This document shows positions 33,403 through 42,383 of a stretch of DNA of 64,000 bases, in pieces. This DNA is from Methylophilus sp. Lineage in GTDB: Bacteria > Pseudomonadota > Gammaproteobacteria > Burkholderiales > Methylophilaceae. A model generated the notes under the pieces. That model did no database searches, was not told where the DNA came from, and was given only the letters and a program-made list of their open reading frames with translations. The stretch is taken from positions 1 to 64,000 of the forward strand of contig NZ_SSGF01000011.1 in NCBI RefSeq assembly GCF_008015755.1, read 5' to 3'. Every line of letters starts with the position of its first letter. Position 1 is the stretch's first letter. The position numbers and the translations under genes are program-made.

Positions 33403-34344
33403 ATGCAGCAAAAAACACAGCGCCTGCTTTGGCGGCTTATTGGCTGGCTAGATAACCAGCGCTATCAGCCGCCACAACATGCCAGTGCCGAGAGCATAGA
33501 CTGGTGGCGGGTGTTACCTTTCGTTGCGCTACACATAGCGCTTATCGCCTTGTTTTGGGTGGGCTGGAGCCCAGTTGCGGTCATCTGTGCAATAGTGATG
33601 TACGTATTACGCATGTTTGCCATCACTGGTTTTTATCATCGTTATTTTGCCCACAAAACGTTTCAAACCTCACGCCCTGCACAGTTTGTATTTGCCTTAA
33701 TAGGCGCCGCGGCGGTACAACGCGGCCCATTGTGGTGGGCTGCACATCATCGCACCCACCATGTGCATGCAGATCAGCCTCAGGACATTCACTCACCGCA
33801 TCAGCACGGTTTTTTATGGAGTCATCTTGGCTGGTTTTTGAGTCACGCCAATTTTAAAACGCAGCTCGATCGCGTGCGAGAGCTGACGCGCTACAAAGAA
33901 CTTTGCTGGCTGGACCGTTTTGATAGTCTAGTCCCATTCGCCTTCGCTTGTGGTTTGTTTGGCTTGGGTGAGATATTGCGCGTTTACATGCCTGAATGGC
34001 ATACCAATGGCTGGCAACTGCTGGTTTGGGGCTTCGTGGTGTCAACCATTGCTTTGTATCACGCCACCTTCTGCGTCAACTCGCTGGCGCATGTCTGGGG
34101 AAGCCGCCGCTATGCCACACGTGACCACAGCCGCAATAACTTATTGATTGCGATCCTGACTCTAGGTGAAGGCTGGCACAATAATCATCATCATTTTCCC
34201 GGCTCGGCTAAACAAGGGTTTTATTGGTGGGAGCTGGACTTTACCTACTACGGCTTGAAACTGCTGGAGGCGACTGGCTTGATCTGGAACTTAAAACAAG
34301 TGCCATTGGCCGTGCGCAATCAGCACGTGCAAGAAAGGCTGTAA
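33403..34344 (+). CDS. Acyl-lipid/acyl-CoA fatty acid desaturase
   Basis: About 313 residues. Membrane di-iron desaturase with the three histidine boxes HRYFAHK (about residue 81), HHRTHH (about 117) and HNNHHH (about 258), and four hydrophobic segments. This is the delta-9-type pattern. It introduces a double bond in an acyl chain, giving the substrate that CFA-type methyltransferases need. The ATG at 33403 follows GAGAGAGGG at suitable distance; the frame is open 18 bases upstream. A 60-base gap before it may allow a second promoter. Confidence 0.9.
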   Translation: MQQKTQRLLWRLIGWLDNQRYQPPQHASAESIDWWRVLPFVALHIALIALFWVGWSPVAVICAIVMYVLRMFAITGFYHRYFAHKTFQTSRPAQFVFALIGAAAVQRGPLWWAAHHRTHHVHADQPQDIHSPHQHGFLWSHLGWFLSHANFKTQLDRVRELTRYKELCWLDRFDSLVPFAFACGLFGLGEILRVYMPEWHTNGWQLLVWGFVVSTIALYHATFCVNSLAHVWGSRRYATRDHSRNNLLIAILTLGEGWHNNHHHFPGSAKQGFYWWELDFTYYGLKLLEATGLIWNLKQVPLAVRNQHVQERL

Positions 34345-34350
34345 GGCATC

Positions 34351-35604
34351 ATGGGGTTAAATATCGCCATTATCGGCGGCGGGATCGCTGGCAATACGCT
34401 TGCGTACTCACTACACCGCCAACACCAGATCACCCTGTTTGAAGCTAACGATTATATCGGTGGTCATACGCATACCCATCAGGTGACAATCGGCAGCCAA
34501 ACCCATGCCGTAGACACCGGTTTTATTGTGTTTAACGATAAAACCTATCCTGAGTTTGAACGCATATTGCGCGAAACAGGCGTGGCCTGGCGCGATAGCG
34601 AAATGAGCTTTAGTGTGCGCAACGAAGACACCGGCCTCGAATACAATGGCACTTCGCTCAACAGTTTATTCGCGCAGCGGCGCAATTTGCTGTCGCCTGC
34701 GTTTTACCGCATGGTGCGTGATATTTTGCGTTTTAATAAAGAATGTCTGTCACTGCTGGCACCAGGCGCTGAGATTCCTCTCGGTGATTACCTGCAGCAA
34801 CAGAGCTATTCAAAACAGTTTATTCGCGATTACATTATCCCCATGGGCGCGGCGATCTGGTCTACCGATGCCGATCAAATGCTGCAGTTTCCTGCACGCT
34901 TTTTTGTGCGGTTTTTTCACCATCATGGCATGCTCACCATCGATCAGCGCCCCCAATGGCGGACTATCGTTGGCGGGTCTGCCGCTTACCTGCAAAAAGT
35001 GACCGCAGGCTACCGTGACAATATTCGATTAAACGCCTCGGTCATCGCAGTCAAGCGCCATGCTCAAGGTGTGACCTTAACCACGCAAGACGGCGCAAGC
35101 AGCACCTTTGATTATGTGTTTTTTGCTTGCCATAGCGACGAAGCGCTTAAGATTCTGGGCGCCGAGGCGACTGCGGCGGAAACTGAAATATTAGGTGCAA
35201 TCCCCTATCAGGATAATACGGTGTATTTGCACACCGATCGCACGCTGATGCCCAAACGTCAATTGGCCTGGGCGGCCTGGAACTACCATGTCACCGCACA
35301 GCCCAGCGATAAAGTACAGGTCACCTACAATATGAATATCCTGCAAGGCATCCGCTCTGCAGAGCCGCTGTTGGTGACCTTGAATTATACCGATGCGATT
35401 GACCCAGCCAAGATCATCAAAAAACTGTCTTACCGGCATCCGCTCTACACGTCTGCGGGCGCTAACGCGCAGACTAGGCACGCGGACATCAGCGGCCATC
35501 ACCGCACCGGTTATGCCGGTGCTTACTGGCGAAACGGCTTTCATGAGGATGGCGTTGTCAGTGCGCTGGCTGCCATCTCACATTTCAATGCGGCGATGCT
35601 ATGA
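34351..35604 (+). CDS. FAD-dependent amine-oxidase-like oxidoreductase
   Basis: 417 residues. The N-terminal FAD motif is NIAIIGGGIAGNTLAYSL, followed by FEANDYIGGHTHTHQV; the C-terminal FAD-binding end is GYAGAYWRNGFHEDGVVSAL. The family (NAD/FAD-dependent oxidoreductases next to CFA synthases) is not biochemically assigned in most bacteria; related genes take part in unusual acyl-chain chemistry. Starts 6 bases after the desaturase and overlaps the DUF1365 gene by 4 bases. Confidence 0.87.
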   Translation: MGLNIAIIGGGIAGNTLAYSLHRQHQITLFEANDYIGGHTHTHQVTIGSQTHAVDTGFIVFNDKTYPEFERILRETGVAWRDSEMSFSVRNEDTGLEYNGTSLNSLFAQRRNLLSPAFYRMVRDILRFNKECLSLLAPGAEIPLGDYLQQQSYSKQFIRDYIIPMGAAIWSTDADQMLQFPARFFVRFFHHHGMLTIDQRPQWRTIVGGSAAYLQKVTAGYRDNIRLNASVIAVKRHAQGVTLTTQDGASSTFDYVFFACHSDEALKILGAEATAAETEILGAIPYQDNTVYLHTDRTLMPKRQLAWAAWNYHVTAQPSDKVQVTYNMNILQGIRSAEPLLVTLNYTDAIDPAKIIKKLSYRHPLYTSAGANAQTRHADISGHHRTGYAGAYWRNGFHEDGVVSALAAISHFNAAML

Positions 35605-36374
35605 CCATATCGCAACCTCGATTGCAAAGTGCCATTTATACCGGCTGGGTCAGTCATCAGCGCTTGCAGCCTAAACTGCATGGCTTTAAATACCGCTTGT
35701 TCATGCTTTATCTCGATCTCGAAGAGTTGCCAAGTTTATTTAAAAACAATCGCTTATGGTCTTATCTTAAACCAAATCTTGCCTATTTCCGACGCGAGGA
35801 CTATCTGGGGCCTGCCGATCAGCCGCTAGAAGTCTGTGTGCGCGATTTGGTCGAGCAACAGACCGGTTCACGCCCGTTGGGCCGGATAGGCCTGCTGACG
35901 CATTGCCGCTACTGGGGCATGTGTTTCAATCCGGTGAGTTTTTACTACTGCCATGACCAATCCGGCAAGTTACAGGCGATTGTTAGCCACATTACTAATA
36001 CGCCATGGAAAGAAAAGTTTGCCTATGTGCATGCCGTGAAAGATGACACTGCGCTGCTGTTCAAATTACAAAAAGACTTTCATGTGTCGCCCTTTATGCC
36101 CATGGATATCGAATACCAATGGCAATTTTCGTTGCCAGCGGACACATTAAGCGTGCACATGCAAAACTGGCAACAGTCGCAAGCCATGTTTTACGCCACG
36201 CTCAAGCTAGAACGCCAACCCTGGCAAGCCAATACACTCAACCACCTGTTACTAAGTTATCCATGGATGACCACCAAGGTCGTGGTGGCCATTTATTGGC
36301 AAGCCCTGCGTTTGTGGCTCAAAAAAATTCCTTTTTATTCTCATCCTGACCAGCATTCGCGTTTCGGAGATTGA
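35601..36374 (+). CDS. DUF1365 family protein
   Basis: 257 residues of DUF1365, with the signature SAIYTGWVSHQRLQPKLHGF at the start, then LTHCRYWGMCFNPVSFYYCH and NTPWKEKFAYVH. The family lies beside CFA synthases and the flavin oxidoreductase in many proteobacteria; its activity is unknown. It overlaps both neighbours or nearly so, with ATGA coupling at its start. Confidence 0.88.
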   Translation: MTISQPRLQSAIYTGWVSHQRLQPKLHGFKYRLFMLYLDLEELPSLFKNNRLWSYLKPNLAYFRREDYLGPADQPLEVCVRDLVEQQTGSRPLGRIGLLTHCRYWGMCFNPVSFYYCHDQSGKLQAIVSHITNTPWKEKFAYVHAVKDDTALLFKLQKDFHVSPFMPMDIEYQWQFSLPADTLSVHMQNWQQSQAMFYATLKLERQPWQANTLNHLLLSYPWMTTKVVVAIYWQALRLWLKKIPFYSHPDQHSRFGD

Positions 36375-36376
36375 AC

Positions 36377-37663
36377 ATGTCGTCCAGCCCTTCATCGTCA
36401 CCTCTGGTGGTCGATACACTCACAAAACCACTCAAAGCCAAGAGCCGCGCAAAATGGGTCGCGACACTCGCTAAATCGCAGGTGTTAAAACGGCTATCTA
36501 AGCTAGCGGTAGGGCAATTAACCATAGTCGATGGACCTGACAAATATGTGTTTGGGAAGTTAGTGTCGCAAGCACCAACTGCAACCATAACAGTGACTGA
36601 TCCACGTTTTTATGGCGAAATTGCCTTTGGTGGCAGCATCGGCGCGGGTGAGGCATATATGCTGGGATACTGGCAGGCAGACACGCTCACCGATGTGGTT
36701 CGTTTAATGGTGCTGAATCAGTCTGTGATGGACACGCTGGAGGGGGGCTATGCCTGGTTGAGCAAGCCGTTACTCAAAATGCTGCATTGGCTAAACAGTA
36801 ACAGTGAAGCTGGCAGCCAGAAAAATATTGCTGCGCATTATGATCTGGGCAATGATTTGTTCCAGTTGTTTTTGGATCCGACCATGATGTACTCCTCTGC
36901 CATATTTGATGAGGATACCACCAGCCTGCAAGCCGCCTCTGAGCGCAAATTACAGGTCATCTGCGACAAGTTGCAACTGACACCAGCGGACCATGTGATT
37001 GAAATTGGCACCGGCTGGGGCGGCTTTGCGATGTATGCTGCCAAGCACTACGGCTGTCGCGTGACCACCACCACGATCTCAGAGCAACAATACCGTTTAG
37101 CCAAAGAGCGGATCGCAGCCGCAGGGCTGCAAGAACAAATTACGCTGCTCAAACAGGATTACCGTCATTTGGATGGCCAATACGATAAGCTGGTCTCGAT
37201 TGAGATGATTGAGGCGGTGGGTTACCAGTATTACGACGTTTACTTTAATAAAGTGAGCCAACTGCTCAAACCTGATGGCGTTGCCTTGATTCAGGCCATT
37301 ACGATTGCAGACCAGCGCTACGACAGCGCTATTCGCTCGGTTGATTTTATTCAGCGCTATATTTTTCCAGGTTCTAATATTCCTTCAAATACCGCGATGC
37401 TCACCAGCATGACCCGCGCCTCTGATCTGCGCCTGGTGGATTTACAGGATATTGGTTTGCACTATGCCACCACCTTGCGTGACTGGCGGACGAACTTTTT
37501 TGACCAGATCGAGGCAGTCAAAAAACTAGGCTACAGCGAAGCCTTTATCCGCATGTGGGACTTTTACTTGAGCTATTGTGAAGGTGGTTTTGCCGAGTGT
37601 GCGTTAGGCGATGTGCATCTGCTGCTGGCTAAACCCGGATACCGTGCCTTGCGTCGCCTGTAA
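36377..37663 (+). CDS. cfa: Cyclopropane-fatty-acyl-phospholipid synthase
   Basis: About 428 residues. It transfers a methylene from SAM to a double bond of a membrane phospholipid acyl chain. Motifs: AHYDLGNDLFQLFLDPTMMY, YSSAIFDEDTTSLQAASERK, the SAM site HVIEIGTGWGGFAMYAAKHY, and VSIEMIEAVGYQYYDVYF with the catalytic-region Glu. The N-terminal lipid-binding region (LTIVDGPDKYVFGK, ITVTDPRFYGEIAFGGSIGA) is present, unlike in the paralog at 29809-30858. The start at ATG 36377 has GGAG 8 bases upstream, just past the DUF1365 stop. Last gene of the cluster. Confidence 0.92.
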   Translation: MSSSPSSSPLVVDTLTKPLKAKSRAKWVATLAKSQVLKRLSKLAVGQLTIVDGPDKYVFGKLVSQAPTATITVTDPRFYGEIAFGGSIGAGEAYMLGYWQADTLTDVVRLMVLNQSVMDTLEGGYAWLSKPLLKMLHWLNSNSEAGSQKNIAAHYDLGNDLFQLFLDPTMMYSSAIFDEDTTSLQAASERKLQVICDKLQLTPADHVIEIGTGWGGFAMYAAKHYGCRVTTTTISEQQYRLAKERIAAAGLQEQITLLKQDYRHLDGQYDKLVSIEMIEAVGYQYYDVYFNKVSQLLKPDGVALIQAITIADQRYDSAIRSVDFIQRYIFPGSNIPSNTAMLTSMTRASDLRLVDLQDIGLHYATTLRDWRTNFFDQIEAVKKLGYSEAFIRMWDFYLSYCEGGFAECALGDVHLLLAKPGYRALRRL

Positions 37664-37714
37664 ACGCGGCGCCTGTAAATACGGTGCGCGAGCAAGCATG
37701 GTAAACTGAGCGGC

Positions 37715-39685
37715 ATGAGTACGCACGCAGTTTTAGAGTGGCGCAATGGCCTGCCCTACTCCACCCAGTTCGATGATGTTTATTTTTCAGTCAACCCGGA
37801 TTATCCGCAGCATGGGCTGGCTGAAACACGTCATGTTTTTTTGCAGCATAATCATTTGCAGACAAGGTGGCAGCAATTACCTGCCGACAAACCCAGCCAC
37901 TTTGTGATTGTTGAAACCGGTTTTGGCAGCGGCCTGAATTTTCTCGCCGCCTTGCAATTGTGGCAGCAAACCGCACCGCCAACTGCGCATTTGCACTTTG
38001 TGAGTATAGAAATTGCGCCGTTTACGCTGCAAGACCTGCAAATGGCGCATGCGCACTTTCCTGAGCTCGCCACTATTAGCCAAGCCCTCTGTGCGCAATA
38101 CCATTTGTTGCAACCTGGGATTAATCAGCTACATTTTCCATCATTTTCAGCCAGCTTGACGCTGCATATCGGGGATAGCCAACAGATTTTTCCGCACCTA
38201 ACCCTTCAAGCCGATGCCTGGTTTTTAGATGGATTTGCGCCGTCAAAAAATCCACAAATGTGGCAAGCTGATCTATTCGAATGCATGGCCAGAAGTACGC
38301 ATGCAGGCACTACATTTGCCACCTTTACCAGCGCAGGCCTGGTGAAACGCGGGCTGCAAGCAGTAGGCTTTGAGGTTAAAAAAACACCTGGCTTTGGCAA
38401 AAAACGTGACATGTTATGCGGCACGTGGCCTGTATCCGAACAGTTGTCGCCTTCGCCAGCATTGCCTAAAGTCGCGATTGTTGGGGCAGGCATTGCAGGC
38501 TGTAGTACCGCCTGGCAGTTAGCCGAATTAGGCTGCGAGGTACATGTGTTTGAACGTGCGGCACAGATTGCCAATGGCGCCTCGGGCAATCCAAGAGGCA
38601 TGCTCTACCCTAGGTTAAATGCCGAAAAACCACAAAATGATCAATTGGCGTGGCGCAGCTATAGTTTTACTGTACGCCACTATGCCAGCCTAAATTTGGG
38701 CGAGCATGCTTTTCAAATCTGTGGATTGCTCCAACTGGGCAGCAGTCCGCGTGAACATAAGCGGGTAAACAAAGTTGCCAGACGATATTCACACCTAGGC
38801 TTGTTACAACCTTTGGATGCAAACCAGGCCAGTAACATTGCGGGCGTGACCCTAGCATATGAGTCTCTTTATTTTCAGCATGGTGCCTGGGTAAACCCGG
38901 CCGTGGCCTGTGCACACATGCTAAACCATCCCAAAATTAAGCTGCATACACAGCAAGACATCCAGCAACTATCACCCTACCAGCGTGGCTGGCGGTTGGT
39001 CAGCCATACGGGTGAACTGGATGATGAGTTTGATGCGGTGATTGTCTGCAATGCGGCAGAGGCCGCCAAGCTACTACCTGAGAGCGGCATGTGGCTCAAT
39101 CCGGTGCGTGGCCAGATGGGCATGATCGCCAGTCAGCCCTCTATGCAGTCACTTAAAGTGATCCTATGCGGCGACGGCTATTTAACCCCCTTGTTTGAGG
39201 GCCAGCATGCCATGGGGGCGACGTTTGCGCCAGGCGATAGCAGTACAGACGTGCGCGAACAGGATAACGTCAGTAATTTAGAGATGGTGAACAAGTTAAG
39301 TCCACAGTTTGATCAGCTCCATACGGCAGTCGTGACTGATGCACGCGCCTCGTCCAGGTGTGGTTCGCCAGACTATTTGCCGTATGTCGGGCCTGTGTTG
39401 TCGACATCTATGTTAAATGCTCAGAACACCCCTATCCACGATTTCAGCGATTTACCTCCGCCACAAGGCTTATATGTGCATGTGGCGCATGGCAGCAAAG
39501 GCCTGATGACCGCGCCTTATTGCGCGGCGATCTTGGCCAGGCGCTTGTTAAGCGACTTTGGCACCCACTTGCCGCAACTGACAGAAGACCGTTTCTGGGC
39601 CGGATTGCACCCGCAACGGCTGTTGTTTAAGCAACTGGGCTGGAAGTCATTGCTGAATCCTTTTACCGATCAGGCCTCAGCATGA
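37715..39685 (+). CDS. mnmC: Bifunctional tRNA 5-methylaminomethyl-2-thiouridine biosynthesis protein MnmC
   Basis: 656 residues. Two fused domains complete mnm5s2U34 in tRNA: an N-terminal SAM methyltransferase (FVIVETGFGSGLNFLAALQL and ADAWFLDGFAPSKNPQMW, residues about 1-240) and a C-terminal FAD-dependent demodification domain (KVAIVGAGIAGCSTAWQL at about 251, then NGASGNPRGMLYPRLNAEK). Length matches the family. It overlaps the following TPR glycosyltransferase gene by 4 bases. Confidence 0.96.
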   Translation: MSTHAVLEWRNGLPYSTQFDDVYFSVNPDYPQHGLAETRHVFLQHNHLQTRWQQLPADKPSHFVIVETGFGSGLNFLAALQLWQQTAPPTAHLHFVSIEIAPFTLQDLQMAHAHFPELATISQALCAQYHLLQPGINQLHFPSFSASLTLHIGDSQQIFPHLTLQADAWFLDGFAPSKNPQMWQADLFECMARSTHAGTTFATFTSAGLVKRGLQAVGFEVKKTPGFGKKRDMLCGTWPVSEQLSPSPALPKVAIVGAGIAGCSTAWQLAELGCEVHVFERAAQIANGASGNPRGMLYPRLNAEKPQNDQLAWRSYSFTVRHYASLNLGEHAFQICGLLQLGSSPREHKRVNKVARRYSHLGLLQPLDANQASNIAGVTLAYESLYFQHGAWVNPAVACAHMLNHPKIKLHTQQDIQQLSPYQRGWRLVSHTGELDDEFDAVIVCNAAEAAKLLPESGMWLNPVRGQMGMIASQPSMQSLKVILCGDGYLTPLFEGQHAMGATFAPGDSSTDVREQDNVSNLEMVNKLSPQFDQLHTAVVTDARASSRCGSPDYLPYVGPVLSTSMLNAQNTPIHDFSDLPPPQGLYVHVAHGSKGLMTAPYCAAILARRLLSDFGTHLPQLTEDRFWAGLHPQRLLFKQLGWKSLLNPFTDQASA

Positions 39686-41460
39686 GTGACCTTATTCAAC
39701 AATTAAAGCAGCAATTGGCGCGCTCGCCACAAGACCCTGAGTTGTATTACGAGTTGGGGCGGCAGTACCTGCGGCTTAAGCAAGCTGACCCTGCTGAACA
39801 GGCGTTTATGCAATCGCTGAACTTAGCACCAGATCATCCGCAAATATTGATGCAGCTAGGCAATGTGGCCAGTTTGCGGGCTGATGAGTCAGGTGCTGCG
39901 CAGTATTTCAGATTGTCGTTGGCACAAGACCCCAATCAGGCCGATGTACATTTCAACCTGGCTAATAGCCTGCGTCAGTTGGGTGACAATGCGACTGCCA
40001 TCAAACATTATCAGCAGTCGCTACAACTTGCGCCGCAAGATGCCGAGTGCCATAACAATTTAGGGAATGCCTACCGTGAGCAAGGCCAATTAGACTTGGC
40101 AGTCGGTGCGTATGCACGGGCGATCAAGCTTGATCCGCAACTGTTACATGCCAAAGTGCACTGGATTCATCAAAAGCAGCACATGGCTGACTGGCAGGGG
40201 CTGGATGCAGCGATTACTGAGGTGCGCCAGGCGCTTAAACAGCATCCACAGGCGCTGATTCCGCCGTTTGCTTTTTTAGCGATGCCGGGCACTGATGCTC
40301 ACGAGCAACTAGCTTGCGCCAGTGCCTGGGCGCAACAGCGTTACGGGCATATTCCAGGATTGCCTGCGCGTGCGCCCAAGCCAGGCAATGAGCGCATCAA
40401 ACTGGCTTACGTCTCTTCAGATTTCCGGCGGCATCCATTGGCTTATCTGGTCACTGATGTGATCGCGGCACACGACAGGCAAGAATTTGAGGTGTTTTTA
40501 TACAGCAACGCAAGAGATGACCTGTCTGCCGAGCGGCAAGCATTTGTGGCAGCGGCTGACCACTGGGTAGATATTTTCAGCATGACAGACGCCGAGGTCG
40601 CCATGCAGATGCGCGCAGCGGGGATCGATATTCTGGTGGATTTAACCGGCTATACACAACACAGTCGCAGCGGAATCACCGCCTATCGCCCTGCCCGCAG
40701 CCACATCAACTGGTTGGGCTATCCTGGCAGTATGGGCAAGGTCAATGGTCGCCCTTTATTCGATGCCATCATTGTCGATGCGACGTTAAGCCAGGTGGCG
40801 GTGAACGAGCAGACGATTGTCTTGCCTTGCTACCAACCTAACAATGCACAACGCCCTGCTGCTCTGGCCGGCACACGCACGCAGCACGGCCTGCCTGAGC
40901 AGGATTTTGTGTTTTGCTGCCTAAACCAGAGTTTTAAAATTACGCCTGAGATATTTGGCAGTTGGATGCGCATTCTGCAACAAGTGCCAGGCAGCGTGTT
41001 GTGGCTATTACAGTGCAATCAATGGGCCACCCAAAACCTGCAACAACAAGCGCTAGCGGCAGGCATTGCGATTGATCGATTAGTATTTGCCCCACGCACC
41101 ACTATTGCCGAGCATATCACCCGGCAGCAGCACGCTGACCTGATGCTGGATACCTCACCTTATAATGCGCACACCACTGCCAGTGACGCTTTATGGCAAG
41201 GGGTGCCCTTGCTCACGGTGGCTGGTGACACTTTCCCGGCCCGTGTCAGCGCCAGTTTGCTCAAGCATATTGGGTTGGATGACTGCATTTGTGCCGATTG
41301 GACGACGCTAGAACAACGCGCCATTCACCTGGCAAAAGATAAACAAGCGCTCGCATCACTGAAGGCTGCCGTTAAAGCGCAGGCCAACGCGCTGTTTAAA
41401 CCAGAGGTGTTTTGCCGCCTGCTGGAACAGGCTTACCAGCAGCAGTTATCTTTAGCTTAG
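39682..41460 (+). CDS. TPR-containing SPINDLY/OGT-like glycosyltransferase
   Basis: 592 residues. About four tetratricopeptide repeats (for example PELYYELGRQYLRLKQADPA and AECHNNLGNAYREQGQLDLA) fill the first 160 residues. A GT41-type catalytic part follows, with RIKLAYVSSDFRRHPLAYLV, ILVDLTGYTQHSRSG, INWLGYPGSMG and LMLDTSPYNAHTTASDALWQ, the nucleotide-sugar site of O-GlcNAc-transferase-like enzymes. The bacterial acceptor proteins and sugar are usually unknown; HMW1C-like or SPY-like protein O-glycosylation is possible. It ends in a 4-base overlap with the convergent transporter gene. Confidence 0.88.
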   Translation: MSDLIQQLKQQLARSPQDPELYYELGRQYLRLKQADPAEQAFMQSLNLAPDHPQILMQLGNVASLRADESGAAQYFRLSLAQDPNQADVHFNLANSLRQLGDNATAIKHYQQSLQLAPQDAECHNNLGNAYREQGQLDLAVGAYARAIKLDPQLLHAKVHWIHQKQHMADWQGLDAAITEVRQALKQHPQALIPPFAFLAMPGTDAHEQLACASAWAQQRYGHIPGLPARAPKPGNERIKLAYVSSDFRRHPLAYLVTDVIAAHDRQEFEVFLYSNARDDLSAERQAFVAAADHWVDIFSMTDAEVAMQMRAAGIDILVDLTGYTQHSRSGITAYRPARSHINWLGYPGSMGKVNGRPLFDAIIVDATLSQVAVNEQTIVLPCYQPNNAQRPAALAGTRTQHGLPEQDFVFCCLNQSFKITPEIFGSWMRILQQVPGSVLWLLQCNQWATQNLQQQALAAGIAIDRLVFAPRTTIAEHITRQQHADLMLDTSPYNAHTTASDALWQGVPLLTVAGDTFPARVSASLLKHIGLDDCICADWTTLEQRAIHLAKDKQALASLKAAVKAQANALFKPEVFCRLLEQAYQQQLSLA

Positions 41461-42368
41461 TCAGACTCGCCAACACTGACGGATAATACGCCCGCGGCAA
41501 TAATGCAACAGCCGCCTATTAACTCCATCATCGACATGGTTTCGTGCACCAGAAAATAGGCTGCCACAGCGGCGACAATCAGCTCAGTCATGAACAGGAC
41601 TGAGGCCTGAATTGCCGGGATTTTAGTCACGCCATATTGCACGAGCAAAGTGGCTGAAATCAACAACAAGGCAATGATCAATAAAGTGATGTTTACTTGT
41701 GAGGTCAGGGTGGCCGCTGAGATAAATGCAAAGCCAGCCAGGCCTGACTGCCAGAATAAGACCACAATAGATAAGCCAAAGACGCCTAGCCATACCAGCA
41801 TGCCTTTGGCTGCCACTGTTAAATGCGTTGAAAAGCGGGTGATGACATTGGTTAAAGAGAATCCGATACCAGCAGATAAGGCCAGCCAGTCCGAGGTCGA
41901 TTGCGGCCAAGGCCAGATCAGTTGACCGTCAGTCAGCATTAAAACTGCACCCAGCAACGATAATGCAATCGCCAGCAACTGTGGTTTGTGCCAGGGCTCA
42001 TGCAACCAGACTCTTGCCAGCAACAAGGTCCATAGTGGTGATAGGTAAAATAGCAGCATGACGCGCATGACTTCGCCATCAATCACCGCCAGCACGTAGG
42101 CCAGGTTGGTCCAGCCAGCCACTAGGCTCAGCCAATAGGCGGACGCTGGCACTTGCAGTACATACTTAAATCGCCGCCAGAACAGCACGCTGCCTATCAA
42201 CAGCGCGAGGATATAGCTTAATAAGCTCGATTGCACGCCAGACAGGCCGATGTCATTGAGCAAACGGTAGGGATACCAGATCACGCCCCAGCATAATGCA
42301 CCGTAAATCAATGCCACTGAGGCCGTATATTTTTGCCCAGAAGCTTTTTGTTTATGTGACAGGCTCAC
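41457..42368 (-). CDS. EamA/DMT-family transporter
   Basis: 303 residues with about ten membrane helices in two EamA repeats, for example TASVALIYGALCWGVIWYPY at the N-terminus and SVLFMTELIVAAVAAYFLVH near residue 260. The YRLL motif after helix one and the MSMMELIGGCCIIAAGVLSV end are typical of drug/metabolite exporters. Substrate not predictable. Divergent from dapC, with starts only 15 bases apart, so both promoters must overlap the start regions. Confidence 0.9.
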   Translation of the reverse strand: MSLSHKQKASGQKYTASVALIYGALCWGVIWYPYRLLNDIGLSGVQSSLLSYILALLIGSVLFWRRFKYVLQVPASAYWLSLVAGWTNLAYVLAVIDGEVMRVMLLFYLSPLWTLLLARVWLHEPWHKPQLLAIALSLLGAVLMLTDGQLIWPWPQSTSDWLALSAGIGFSLTNVITRFSTHLTVAAKGMLVWLGVFGLSIVVLFWQSGLAGFAFISAATLTSQVNITLLIIALLLISATLLVQYGVTKIPAIQASVLFMTELIVAAVAAYFLVHETMSMMELIGGCCIIAAGVLSVSVGESD

Positions 42369-42383
42369 TTATAATACACACCT

